A stretch of 9,284 nt of DNA from Enterovirga sp. (GTDB lineage: Bacteria; Pseudomonadota; Alphaproteobacteria; Rhizobiales; Beijerinckiaceae). Shown here piece after piece: positions 1 to 6,511 of the stretch (position 1 is its first letter; the number at the start of each line of letters is the position of its first letter). The stretch covers positions 1 to 9,284 of the forward strand of contig JAQGJZ010000530.1 in the NCBI GenBank assembly GCA_028290385.1. Direction: 5' to 3'. The notes beneath the pieces were generated by a model that saw only the letters and a list, made by a program, of their open reading frames with translations, ran no database searches and was not told the DNA's origin. The position numbers and the translations under genes are program-made.

Positions 1-837
1 TCGGACGAGACGAAGACCAACGCCATCGCCCTGATGGAGTCGCTCGGCGTCACCTGGCACGAGCTCGACATCAAGCCGGCCGCCCGGCAGATGCTCGCGG
101 ACCTCGGCCATCCGTTCGGGCGCGGCGAGCCCGTCTACGACGTGACGTTCGAGAACGTGCAGGCCGGCCTGCGCACCGACTTCCTGTTCCGGCTGGCCAA
201 CCAGCAGGGCGCCATCGTGGTCGGCACGGGTGACCTCTCCGAGCTCGCGCTCGGCTGGTGCACCTACGGCGTCGGGGACCAGATGTCCCACTACAACGTC
301 AATGCGGGCGTGCCGAAGACCCTGATCCAGCATCTGATCCGCTGGGTGATCTCGTCCGGGCAGTTCGAGGCGGGCGCCGGCATCAACAAGACGCTGCTCG
401 CCATCCTGACGACCGAGATCTCGCCCGAGCTCGTCCCCGTCGAGGCCGGCGAGACGCCGCAATCGACGGAAGCCAAGGTCGGCCCTTACGAGCTGCAGGA
501 CTTCAACCTCTTCTACACGCTGCGCTACGGCTTCCGCCCCTCCAAGATCGCGTTCCTGGCGCTGCATGCCTGGGGCGATGCCGCCAAGGGCGATTGGCCG
601 CCCGGCTTCCCGGAGGAGCGGCGCCGCGCCTACGACCTCGCCACCATCCGGCGCTGGCTCGACGTGTTCCTGCGCCGCTTCTTCGCGTTTGCGCAGTTCA
701 AGCGCTCGGCGCTGCCGAACGGCCCGAAGGTTTCGCATGGTGGCTCGCTGTCGCCGCGCGTCGACTGGCGTGCGCCTTCGGACGGAAACGCCGTCGCGTG
801 GCTCGCGGAGCTGGAGCGCAACGTTCCCCACGCCTGA
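1..837 (+). CDS. nadE: NAD+ synthetase, glutamine-dependent long form (C-terminal part; 5' end outside window)
   Basis: This is the C-terminal 278 residues of NAD+ synthetase. The enzyme amidates nicotinic acid adenine dinucleotide to NAD+ in the cytoplasm, using ATP and ammonia; in the long form the ammonia comes from an N-terminal glutaminase domain. The reading frame is open from base 1 (first codons read [12 protein letters not shown]), so the start lies upstream and the internal ATG at 34 is not the start. The synthetase signature [11 protein letters not shown] begins at base 223 and is followed by [14 protein letters not shown] and then [13 protein letters not shown], the pattern typical of the roughly 680-residue bacterial enzymes related to the mycobacterial one. 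The tail ([26 protein letters not shown], then [10 protein letters not shown]) is a complete family C-terminus, ending at TGA 835-837. The glutaminase domain is not visible, so glutamine dependence is inferred from the long-form type. A cysteine hydrolase follows 31 bp downstream on the same strand. Confidence 0.95.
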   Translation, partial: SDETKTNAIALMESLGVTWHELDIKPAARQMLADLGHPFGRGEPVYDVTFENVQAGLRTDFLFRLANQQGAIVVGTGDLSELALGWCTYGVGDQMSHYNVNAGVPKTLIQHLIRWVISSGQFEAGAGINKTLLAILTTEISPELVPVEAGETPQSTEAKVGPYELQDFNLFYTLRYGFRPSKIAFLALHAWGDAAKGDWPPGFPEERRRAYDLATIRRWLDVFLRRFFAFAQFKRSALPNGPKVSHGGSLSPRVDWRAPSDGNAVAWLAELERNVPHA

Positions 838-855
838 GCATTGTCAGGTTTCGCG

Positions 856-865
856 AAAGGGGGAG
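856..865 (+). promoter_or_regulatory. Ribosome binding site supporting a TTG start
   Basis: The purine run AAAGGGGGAG ends three bases before the TTG at 869; its AAAGG part lies eight bases away. No ATG or GTG in frame would give a complete N-terminus, so this site decides the start of the cysteine hydrolase. Confidence 0.55.
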
Positions 866-868
866 ACG

Positions 869-1474
869 TTGGGAGACGATCTGACGCGCGGACCGCTGCC
901 CGCGAACGCGGTCCATCTCTGCATCGACATGCAGAACATCTTCGCCAGGGACACGCCGTGGCACACGCCCTGGATGGCGCGGGTGCTGCCCGAGGTGGTG
1001 CGGGTGGTCGAGGCCCACCCCGACCGCACCATCTTCACGCGCTTTATTCCGGCGTCCCGGCCCGGCGAGGGCACCGGCACCTGGAAGCATTATTACGAGA
1101 AATGGGCCGACCTGACCCTGGAGCGGCTCCCGCCGGACATGGTCCATCTCGTGCCTGAGCTCGCGCGGTTCGTTCCGCCCGGGCAGGTGCTGGACAAGCG
1201 GGTCTATTCGCCCTGGTTCGAGCCCGCGCTGACGCACGAGCTCGTCCGCCGGGGGACGGACACGCTGATCGTCACGGGCGGGGAGACGGATGTCTGCGTC
1301 CTCGCCGCCGTGCTCGGTGCCGTGGACCGCGGCTACCGCGTCGTTGTCGGCAAGGACTGCCTGTGCTCGTCGTCCGACACGGCGCACGACGCCTCGATCA
1401 CCCTCTACCAGCGCCGCTACGGCCAGCAGGTCGAGGTCGCGGACGCCGCGACGATCGTCGCCGCGTGGGCGTAG
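869..1474 (+). CDS. Cysteine hydrolase, isochorismatase superfamily
   Basis: This 201-residue cytoplasmic hydrolase has the isochorismatase-like fold. The expected Asp-Lys-Cys catalytic triad is present: D20 in CIDMQ, K110 in LDKRVYSPW and C143 in ETDVCV, the last preceded by the strand DTLIVTGG. Length is normal for the family. I chose TTG at 869 because it is the only start codon that keeps D20 with a short N-terminus, and a purine-rich AAAGGGGGAG lies just upstream; the next ATG (929) falls after D20. The superfamily includes nicotinamidase, isochorismatase and various amidases. The Asp-x-His-x3-His zinc motif of nicotinamidase is absent here, where the segment after the second strand reads TIFTRFIPASRPGEG, so a PncA role is unlikely despite the adjacent nadE. 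The substrate is unknown. It probably shares a transcript with nadE and converges on the gene that ends at 1480. Confidence 0.88.
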   Translation: MGDDLTRGPLPANAVHLCIDMQNIFARDTPWHTPWMARVLPEVVRVVEAHPDRTIFTRFIPASRPGEGTGTWKHYYEKWADLTLERLPPDMVHLVPELARFVPPGQVLDKRVYSPWFEPALTHELVRRGTDTLIVTGGETDVCVLAAVLGAVDRGYRVVVGKDCLCSSSDTAHDASITLYQRRYGQQVEVADAATIVAAWA

Positions 1475-1479
1475 CGCGC

Positions 1480-2508
1480 TCACCGCTCGGCGACGTAGCC
1501 CTTAGGCGTCACGACGACCCATTGCCGGCCGCGTCGCTCGATCGCTTCGACGCGCCCGAGCCCCGGCAGGTTCATCCCGGCCGTGACCTCGAAGAACCGG
1601 CCGTTCCGGCCCTCGACAAGGGCGAACCCGTCCTCGATGTCGCGCAGCACGTAGCCTTCCGCGGGCAGCTTGCGCGGATCCACGGCCTCGACCGGCCGTG
1701 CCGGCGGACGGGCCTCGACGGCCGGGAGGCTGCCGGTCGTGGTCACGTCGGCCGCAGCCGCGACCGGGGCCGGATTCGAGGCTGCGGCGACCGGTTTCGG
1801 CGCCGTCGGGGCGGCGAGCGCGGCCGTCTGGACCTGCTTTTCGATCCGCTCCAGCCGCTCGACGATCGAAGCGATCCGGGCCGGGTCGCGCTGCGTCTTC
1901 TCCATGCGGTCGAGCTGCTCGCCGAGCTTGGCGATCTTCGCCGAGGCCTCGGCCGAAGCGCGCTCGATGAGCTGGGCCTGCTTGGCGGAGCCATCGCCGA
2001 CGCGGCGCTCGCTCCGGAGCCCGTCGAGCGCGGTGCGGACGGATTTCATCTCGGAGGCGAGGCGGGCCACGTCCTCGCGGTTTTCGCGGATGCCCGCGCT
2101 CGTCTCGCTCAAGCGCAGGGCGAGGACGTTCTGCGACGAGGTCTTGTCGGCGGAGGCGTGGCCCCCGGCATAGCCCAGCGCACCCACAACGAGGATGGCC
2201 GCGGCGGCCGCGGCCGGCTTGCCCCAGGGCTCCGCCCCGGCCAGCAGCGCGCGGGCCCGGGACGTGAGGTCGGTCGAGCGCTTGCGCCCCGCTTCAACGA
2301 GGCGCGAGGCGCGAAGGCCGACATCCGGGCGGGCGCCGTCCTTTTCGGCTGCGGGCGCAGCCACGCTCTCGACCTTCGCCGCCTCATCGGTGGGCGCGCA
2401 AGCCGGAGCCTCGACGGCCGGCGCCGTTGAAAGCTCCGCCTTGGCCGGATCATCCTTGGCCGGAATCTGCTCTGCTTTGGTCTTTCGGAACCAGGTCTCT
2501 GGGATCAT
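1480..2508 (-). CDS. Bitopic membrane protein with coiled coil and small C-terminal domain, function unknown
   Basis: I do not recognise a named family for this 342-residue protein. Residues 1-95 are a charged, Ala/Pro-rich, probably disordered cytoplasmic segment with basic residues near the membrane (RASRLVEAGRKR). Residues 98-118 form one hydrophobic helix (AAAAILVVGALGYAGG). Residues 125-228 are rich in Glu, Lys, Arg and Leu with heptad-like spacing and look like a periplasmic coiled coil. Residues 229-279 are an Ala/Pro/Thr linker. Residues 280-342 look like a compact beta-rich domain, with GYVLRDIEDGFALVEG, then LPGLGRVEAIERRG and QWVVVTPKG. This organisation (inner-membrane anchor, coiled coil, small globular end) suits an envelope scaffold or a secretion or pilus accessory protein, but that is inference. 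The start is ATG 2508, preceded by GGAAAGG; an in-frame TTG at 2523 would add five residues and has no good ribosome site. A gap of 115 bp separates it from the upstream FemAB-like gene on the same strand. Confidence 0.8.
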   Translation of the reverse strand: MIPETWFRKTKAEQIPAKDDPAKAELSTAPAVEAPACAPTDEAAKVESVAAPAAEKDGARPDVGLRASRLVEAGRKRSTDLTSRARALLAGAEPWGKPAAAAAAILVVGALGYAGGHASADKTSSQNVLALRLSETSAGIRENREDVARLASEMKSVRTALDGLRSERRVGDGSAKQAQLIERASAEASAKIAKLGEQLDRMEKTQRDPARIASIVERLERIEKQVQTAALAAPTAPKPVAAASNPAPVAAAADVTTTGSLPAVEARPPARPVEAVDPRKLPAEGYVLRDIEDGFALVEGRNGRFFEVTAGMNLPGLGRVEAIERRGRQWVVVTPKGYVAER

Positions 2509-2623
2509 GGCACCTTTCCGCAACTGTTGTTTCAGGAAAGGCTAACCACGCCCATTTACGAAAGCCTTACCGTGCCGCCCGATCGGCGTGGCGGAACCGC
2601 GCAGGCGAGGACGGAGCTGGGCC
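2509..2623 (-). promoter_or_regulatory. Intergenic region upstream of the coiled-coil gene; short inverted repeat
   Basis: This 115-bp gap lies between the end of the FemAB-like gene and the start of the coiled-coil gene, both on the minus strand. Its gene-proximal half is less GC-rich than its surroundings, as expected of a promoter. It contains a six-base inverted repeat, AAGGCT at 2538-2543 and AGCCTT at 2563-2568, separated by 19 bp. I cannot assign convincing -35 and -10 boxes. No hairpin with a T-tract follows the FemAB-like stop, so read-through from that gene is possible. Confidence 0.3.
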
Positions 2624-3739
2624 TCAGGCGCTCAGGGCGAGCAGGGTGGCCCCGAGGCGGGCGGCCGATCTGCCCCGCAGGCTGATGCGGGGCAGCGGGA
2701 GTTTTACGGGCACGCGGCCGAGCTGGATGGCGCGCCGGATCAGGATGCGCCGCAAGGTGCTCGTATGCGCGTCGATCTCCGTGCACAGCCGGTACGGCAC
2801 GGCGTTGGTGCCACGCTTGAAATGGCTCACCCCGGAGGCTTCGTCCTGCGGATCGAACCCGCCCATGTCGAGCACCTCGAAGCCCCGCTCCTTTAGGTGC
2901 ATCATCGCGGCCCAGGTCAGCAGCTGGCCGCAATTCAACCGTCTGCCTTCGGGCAGGGAGGCGGCAGCCAAGTACTCTCCGGTCCTGCCATAGGTCGCGA
3001 TCACCACCCAGCTGACCGGCCGACCCTCGGCCGATGCTTCAAAGACGATCATCTTTCTGTCGGGCCCGAGCTGGCGCTGGTACTCCTCGAGGACCGTGGG
3101 CGTGGTGGATTTGCGGTAGGTCGAGTGGTCGAGAATGGTGCCATAGGCGGCCAGAAAGCGCCCAAACGCCGCCTCGCCGTGGCACGCGCGCACCTCCGTG
3201 CCGAGGCGCTCGGCTTTCACCAAAAACCTGCGCCAGTTCTGCCGCAGGCCGGCTCGCAGCGTGTCCACCGGTCGGGTCAGATCGAGGCGGCCGCCCTGGT
3301 GCCCGATGGCGGCGACCCGGGAGAAGGCGCCATTCCCGCGCAGAACGGCGGGCAGCTGCTCATCGGGCAGCGTCGGAGCGAGCCTGAGATACAGGCCACG
3401 CTCGACGCTGTAGCGGCGATGCAGTTCGGTGAAGATCTCTGGAACGAAAGCGTGGCCTTCCCCGAGGTCCCACAAAGGTCCGCGGTTCACCCAGGCCATG
3501 CCGCCAAGAAGCGGCAGCTGCCGGAGAAGAACCTGGGCGATCCCGACGGGCCGCCCGTCATGGATGAAGTGTAGCCGCTCCACCGTCCAGGGCGCGGTCC
3601 GAACCTTCATCTCGCCCCACTCCCAGGTCTGGAGAAGGTTGAAATCCTTGAACCGCGCTGCAAGCTGGTTCCACGCGTCGGCATCTGGATCGCTCACCTT
3701 GAGCAACACAGAATGTTCTGTCGTGTCTTTGGCGGCCAT
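2624..3739 (-). CDS. FemAB-like / GNAT-fold acyltransferase
   Basis: This 371-residue protein has the tandem-GNAT look of the FemABX family, which in Gram-positives adds aminoacyl groups from tRNA to lipid II. In Proteobacteria, relatives commonly sit in exopolysaccharide loci. Seen here: LLQTWEWGEMK near residues 35-45 (the family's usual Q-x-W-EWG-x-K motif), LRQNWRRFLVKAERLG at 165-180 (the family's basic helix after the domain junction), YLAAASLPEGRRLNCGQLLTWAAM at 256-279 (acceptor side of the second GNAT domain) and LDMGGFD followed by SGVSHFKRGTNA at 290-312. It lacks the long helical-arm insertion of true FemA/B. The basic C-terminus (RRILIRRAIQLGR) suggests membrane-surface association. 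I chose ATG 3739; an in-frame ATG at 3826 would add 29 residues without family resemblance and would invade the opposite gene's leader. The divergent glycosyltransferase starts 113 bp away. The acceptor is unknown; an amino-acid or acyl modification of a surface glycan is inferred. Confidence 0.85.
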   Translation of the reverse strand: MAAKDTTEHSVLLKVSDPDADAWNQLAARFKDFNLLQTWEWGEMKVRTAPWTVERLHFIHDGRPVGIAQVLLRQLPLLGGMAWVNRGPLWDLGEGHAFVPEIFTELHRRYSVERGLYLRLAPTLPDEQLPAVLRGNGAFSRVAAIGHQGGRLDLTRPVDTLRAGLRQNWRRFLVKAERLGTEVRACHGEAAFGRFLAAYGTILDHSTYRKSTTPTVLEEYQRQLGPDRKMIVFEASAEGRPVSWVVIATYGRTGEYLAAASLPEGRRLNCGQLLTWAAMMHLKERGFEVLDMGGFDPQDEASGVSHFKRGTNAVPYRLCTEIDAHTSTLRRILIRRAIQLGRVPVKLPLPRISLRGRSAARLGATLLALSA

Positions 3740-3852
3740 CTCGCCCGTGAGTGTTGCGGAGGCTGGTACGACTTGGCAAGGTCTTTTGCGGTTTGAGCCT
3801 CGGCGCCGTTCGTCGCGCGAGATCATCGGCAGACCGGGAGGAGAGCCGCGAC
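3740..3852. promoter_or_regulatory. Divergent promoter region between FemAB-like and glycosyltransferase genes
   Basis: This 113-bp region lies between two divergent starts and should carry promoters for both genes. A good ribosome site, GGGAGGAG at 3836-3843, stands nine bases before the glycosyltransferase ATG. No confident sigma-70 boxes were found in either direction. The only AT-rich patch is around 3770-3797 (TTGGCAAGG then TCTTTTGCGG). Confidence 0.45.
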
Positions 3853-4881
3853 ATGCACATCCTGTATGTCGGGCCCGCGTCCGGTACGTCCCTGCACCGC
3901 CTGGACGCTCTCAGGAGGCTGGGCCACGCGGCCGACCTGCTCGATCCGCGCCATCCTGCGCTCGGCGGGGCGCTGACGTCGCGCTGGGTCGTCCATACCG
4001 GGGCGTTCGGCGTGTCCCGCCTGACGGCCGGCTGGATCCGGCGGTGCCTCGGCATGCGCCGCTACGACCTCGCCATCGTGGATGGTGGCGATCTGCTCGG
4101 CCCGGAGCATGTGGATCAGCTCAAGGCGTCGTGCCGCCGCGTCATCAACTACAACCCGGACAACCCCTATGTCGGCTGCGACGGGCAGAAATGGCGGATC
4201 TTCCTCGCCTCGGTGCCGCGCTACGACCTGATCGTCACGCCCAGGCAATCCAGCGTCGCGCCGGCCTATGCCCAGGGCGCGCGCGACGTGCTTCTCGTGT
4301 CCTTTGCGGCGGACGAGGTGGTTCACCGGCCGCCCGAGCCGGCCGCCGCCAAAACGCTGGACGTCGTCTTTGTCGGGACCTGGATGAAGGAGCGTGGCCC
4401 GTTCTTCCGCGCGCTCCTCGGCGAGGGGCTGCCGGTCACGATCTTCGGCCCGTCATGGCACAAGGCGCGGGAGCGGGCGCTGCTCCGCCCGAACCTGCGC
4501 GAGGGCTATCTGGACGACGGCCGCTACGTGGCCGCGATCGCGTCGGCGAAGATCGCCCTCGCGCTCCTGTCGGCCGAGAACGAGGATCTGCACACCACGC
4601 GCTCGATGGAGATCCCGGCGGTCGGCACGCTCCTGTGCGGCGAGCGGACGGCAGAGCATCTCGCCCTCTACCGGGAGGGGGAGGAGGCCGTCTTCTGGTC
4701 CAGCCCGGCGGAATGCGCCGCGCGGTGCCGCGAGCTGCTGGCATTCCCGGCTGATCTCGACAGGATCGCGCGGGCCGGCCGCGCGCGGGCCCTGCGCAAC
4801 GGCCGCTTCAACGAGCGCATCCTGGCCAGGATGATCGACGCCGCGATCTCGCCGGGCGCCGTCGCCCGCTCCGCGCCGTAG
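3853..4881 (+). CDS. CgeB-like glycosyltransferase (GT-B fold, group 1 type)
   Basis: This 342-residue cytoplasmic glycosyltransferase probably transfers a sugar from a nucleotide-sugar donor to a glycan or lipid acceptor. The N-terminal domain opens with a Rossmann strand and loop (MHILYVGPASGTSLHRLDAL), followed by YDLAIVDGGDLLG near residue 71 and RVINYNPDNPYVGCDG near 96-111, as in CgeB-type proteins. The C-terminal domain starts at about residue 168 (TLDVVFVGTWMKERG) and contains the donor-site region HTTRSMEIPAVGTLL at 247-261, with E253 in the usual acidic position, then YREGEEAVFWSS. This matches the family-1-like C-terminal domain found in CgeB homologues. There is no signal peptide or membrane helix. 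ATG 3853 is supported by GGGAGGAG upstream; the frame is open back to 3751 but that extension is not family-like. It converges with the flippase gene, with only six bases between the stop codons. The sugar and acceptor cannot be read from the sequence. Confidence 0.87.
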   Translation: MHILYVGPASGTSLHRLDALRRLGHAADLLDPRHPALGGALTSRWVVHTGAFGVSRLTAGWIRRCLGMRRYDLAIVDGGDLLGPEHVDQLKASCRRVINYNPDNPYVGCDGQKWRIFLASVPRYDLIVTPRQSSVAPAYAQGARDVLLVSFAADEVVHRPPEPAAAKTLDVVFVGTWMKERGPFFRALLGEGLPVTIFGPSWHKARERALLRPNLREGYLDDGRYVAAIASAKIALALLSAENEDLHTTRSMEIPAVGTLLCGERTAEHLALYREGEEAVFWSSPAECAARCRELLAFPADLDRIARAGRARALRNGRFNERILARMIDAAISPGAVARSAP

Positions 4882-4887
4882 GCCTGT

Positions 4888-6291
4888 TCAGGGCCGGCGC
4901 CGGCGGAGCAGGCGGTGCGGGACCGCCGCCGCGAGCAGCTTCAGGTCGCCGGGGCGAAACAGGTCCCGGAGCGGGGCTGCCCCGGGCTCGCCGGTCCAGG
5001 CCCGGATGGCTCGCAGCATCAGGAGGGACAGAAGGACCTCCCCGGCCACGATCCCGAGCGCCATTCCCTGCACGCCGAGCATCGCGGCCAGGATCGTCCC
5101 GAGCCCCACGGCCACGAGCGAGAGCGGCAGCATCAGGACCGACACCTCGAAGATCCGGTTCGCGGCGGTCAGGGTCTGCGACGCGATGCGCCCGAACTGG
5201 GCGGCGAGCGCGATCGCCAGGAACAGCCAGAGAAGGCCGATGTCGAAGGCGATCCGCCCGGCGGTCCAGACGGGGAAGAACCAGGGGCCGCTGGCGAGCA
5301 GGGCGACCCCGCACGCGATCAGCACCAGCACGGACACCTGCGTGCCGAGGATGATGAGGCGGTAGGCCCGCCCCTTCTCGCCCTGGTGCCAGGCCTGCAC
5401 GACCTCGACCTCGAGCGGGGCCGAGATCAGCAGCACGATCTGGTCCGCCAGCCGCAGGACGATGCCGTACACGTTGTACAGCGCGACGGCGCTGCCGCCG
5501 CTCACGATGGCCAGCGCGATCCGGGGCCCCTGCAGAAGGATGTTCTGGCTGCTCAGGTTGGCCAGAAAGAAGCCGAAGCCCGGCCGAAGGAGGCTTCTGA
5601 CCCAGCCGCGGTCGAGCGGCCCCATGTGCCAGAAGCTCCAATCCGCGATGCGCCTGACGAGCAGGACGAACGCGACAAGCTCGATCAGGCTGAACAGGGC
5701 GAGCGTCGCCGCGAGGCCGGTCTGGCGGGCGCCGAACCACACCACCGCGGTCGCGACGCTCCCGAGCTCCAGCAGCCGGACGCAGCCCTCCGTCGTGTAA
5801 GTGACCGCGTAGCGTCCATGCGCGTTCAGGACAAAGGCGCCGAGCCCGCGATAGGTGGTGACCGCGACCTGCGCGAGCGCGAGCCAGGCGATGAGCCTCG
5901 CCTCCGCGTCCGACACCTGCGCGAGGTTGAGGATGCGCCCGAACGGGACGACGCTCGCCGCACAGGCCGCCGCCAGCAGCGTCGGTACGACCACCAGATG
6001 GCTGAACGCGAGGGCGTTGCGGAACGAGCGCTTGGCGCGGGCCGGGTCCCCCGCGCCCATGCCCATCACGACCTCGTTGCCGCCGATCGTGACGACGCCG
6101 AAATTGGCGTAGGACGCATACGAGATGAGCGCGACCAGCGCGACCCACTCGCCGTAGCCCTGCACGCCCCAGGCGCCGATCAGGATCGGGACGAGCGCCA
6201 CGGTGGAGAGCGCGCTCGCGACGCGCACGAGCGCCTGACCCGAAATCCCGACCAGGATTCGACGCGCGAGCGAGTCCTCTGGATGAGCCAC
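4888..6291 (-). CDS. Oligosaccharide flippase (Wzx-like, MOP superfamily)
   Basis: This 467-residue polytopic inner-membrane protein is dominated by hydrophobic helices, probably 12-14. Helices are clear near residues 11-39, 46-68, 95-115, 131-150, 173-187, 193-212, 236-256, 281-298, 311-334, 350-369, 382-403 and 407-427. The N-terminus (SLARRILVGISGQAL, then LVPILIGAWGVQGYGEW) is characteristic of polysaccharide-export flippases, which move undecaprenyl-linked oligosaccharides across the membrane. The C-terminus is basic (RLLRRRRP), as expected for a cytoplasmic end. The start is uncertain. GTG at 6291 gives a normal N-terminus; a TTG at 6351 would add 20 Arg/Trp/Cys-rich residues (RERWRCCGRYWKRR) and has no good ribosome site. 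It sits convergent with the glycosyltransferase, and together with the FemAB-like gene it suggests a surface-glycan function, although the genes are not co-directional. It could instead serve a lipid-linked substrate of another pathway. Confidence 0.88.
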   Translation of the reverse strand: MAHPEDSLARRILVGISGQALVRVASALSTVALVPILIGAWGVQGYGEWVALVALISYASYANFGVVTIGGNEVVMGMGAGDPARAKRSFRNALAFSHLVVVPTLLAAACAASVVPFGRILNLAQVSDAEARLIAWLALAQVAVTTYRGLGAFVLNAHGRYAVTYTTEGCVRLLELGSVATAVVWFGARQTGLAATLALFSLIELVAFVLLVRRIADWSFWHMGPLDRGWVRSLLRPGFGFFLANLSSQNILLQGPRIALAIVSGGSAVALYNVYGIVLRLADQIVLLISAPLEVEVVQAWHQGEKGRAYRLIILGTQVSVLVLIACGVALLASGPWFFPVWTAGRIAFDIGLLWLFLAIALAAQFGRIASQTLTAANRIFEVSVLMLPLSLVAVGLGTILAAMLGVQGMALGIVAGEVLLSLLMLRAIRAWTGEPGAAPLRDLFRPGDLKLLAAAVPHRLLRRRRP

Positions 6292-6511
6292 GGGCCTGCG
6301 CTTCCAGTATCGCCCGCAACAGCGCCACCGCTCGCGGGCAAAGACAAGCAATTTCCGTCATACGCGACACCGTCGGAGCGCCGGGACCTCGGCCGTTCTC
6401 CGGCTCGTCTGCCGCGATCCCGCCCCACCCGCGACGCCAACCCTCATCCGGGCAGCACGTTGCGGGCAATTCTGTGATGCTGCACAACACCAACACCGTT
6501 CGGGAGAGCCC
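6292..6511. promoter_or_regulatory. Divergent intergenic region between flippase and binding-protein genes
   Basis: This 220-bp region contains no convincing gene and should hold promoters for both flanking genes. The binding-protein gene has a good ribosome site, GGGAG at 6502-6506, five bases before its ATG. An interrupted palindrome TGTG-N6-CACA lies at 6473-6486, some 26 bp before the ATG. It resembles a regulator half-site pair, but its spacer is two bases shorter than the CRP pattern. No firm -35 or -10 boxes could be assigned. Confidence 0.35.

Noticed and set aside
3773..3789. A sigma-54-like sequence (TTGGCAAGG ... TTTTGC) upstream of the glycosyltransferase
   Set aside because: The GG and GC elements are separated by 11 bases instead of the required 10, so it does not fit the sigma-54 promoter pattern.
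3740..3852. Longer starts for the FemAB-like (3826) and glycosyltransferase (3751) genes that would make them overlap head to head
   Set aside because: The extensions lack family resemblance, would remove all promoter space, and the glycosyltransferase ATG at 3853 has its own good ribosome site.
4893..4904. A GCCGGC-GCCGGC palindrome near the convergent glycosyltransferase/flippase stops as a terminator
   Set aside because: It is a 12-base GC palindrome with no loop or T-tract, lies within flippase codons, and such words are common by chance in this composition.
4915..6477. A 520-codon plus-strand frame opposite the flippase
   Set aside because: It is a highly charged Arg/Asp/Gln-rich translation with no family resemblance, directly antisense to a clear polytopic membrane protein.
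6473..6486. TGTG-N6-CACA as a CRP/FNR-type site upstream of the binding protein
   Set aside because: The CRP pattern needs eight bases between TGTG and CACA, and here there are six. Kept only as a note in the intergenic feature.
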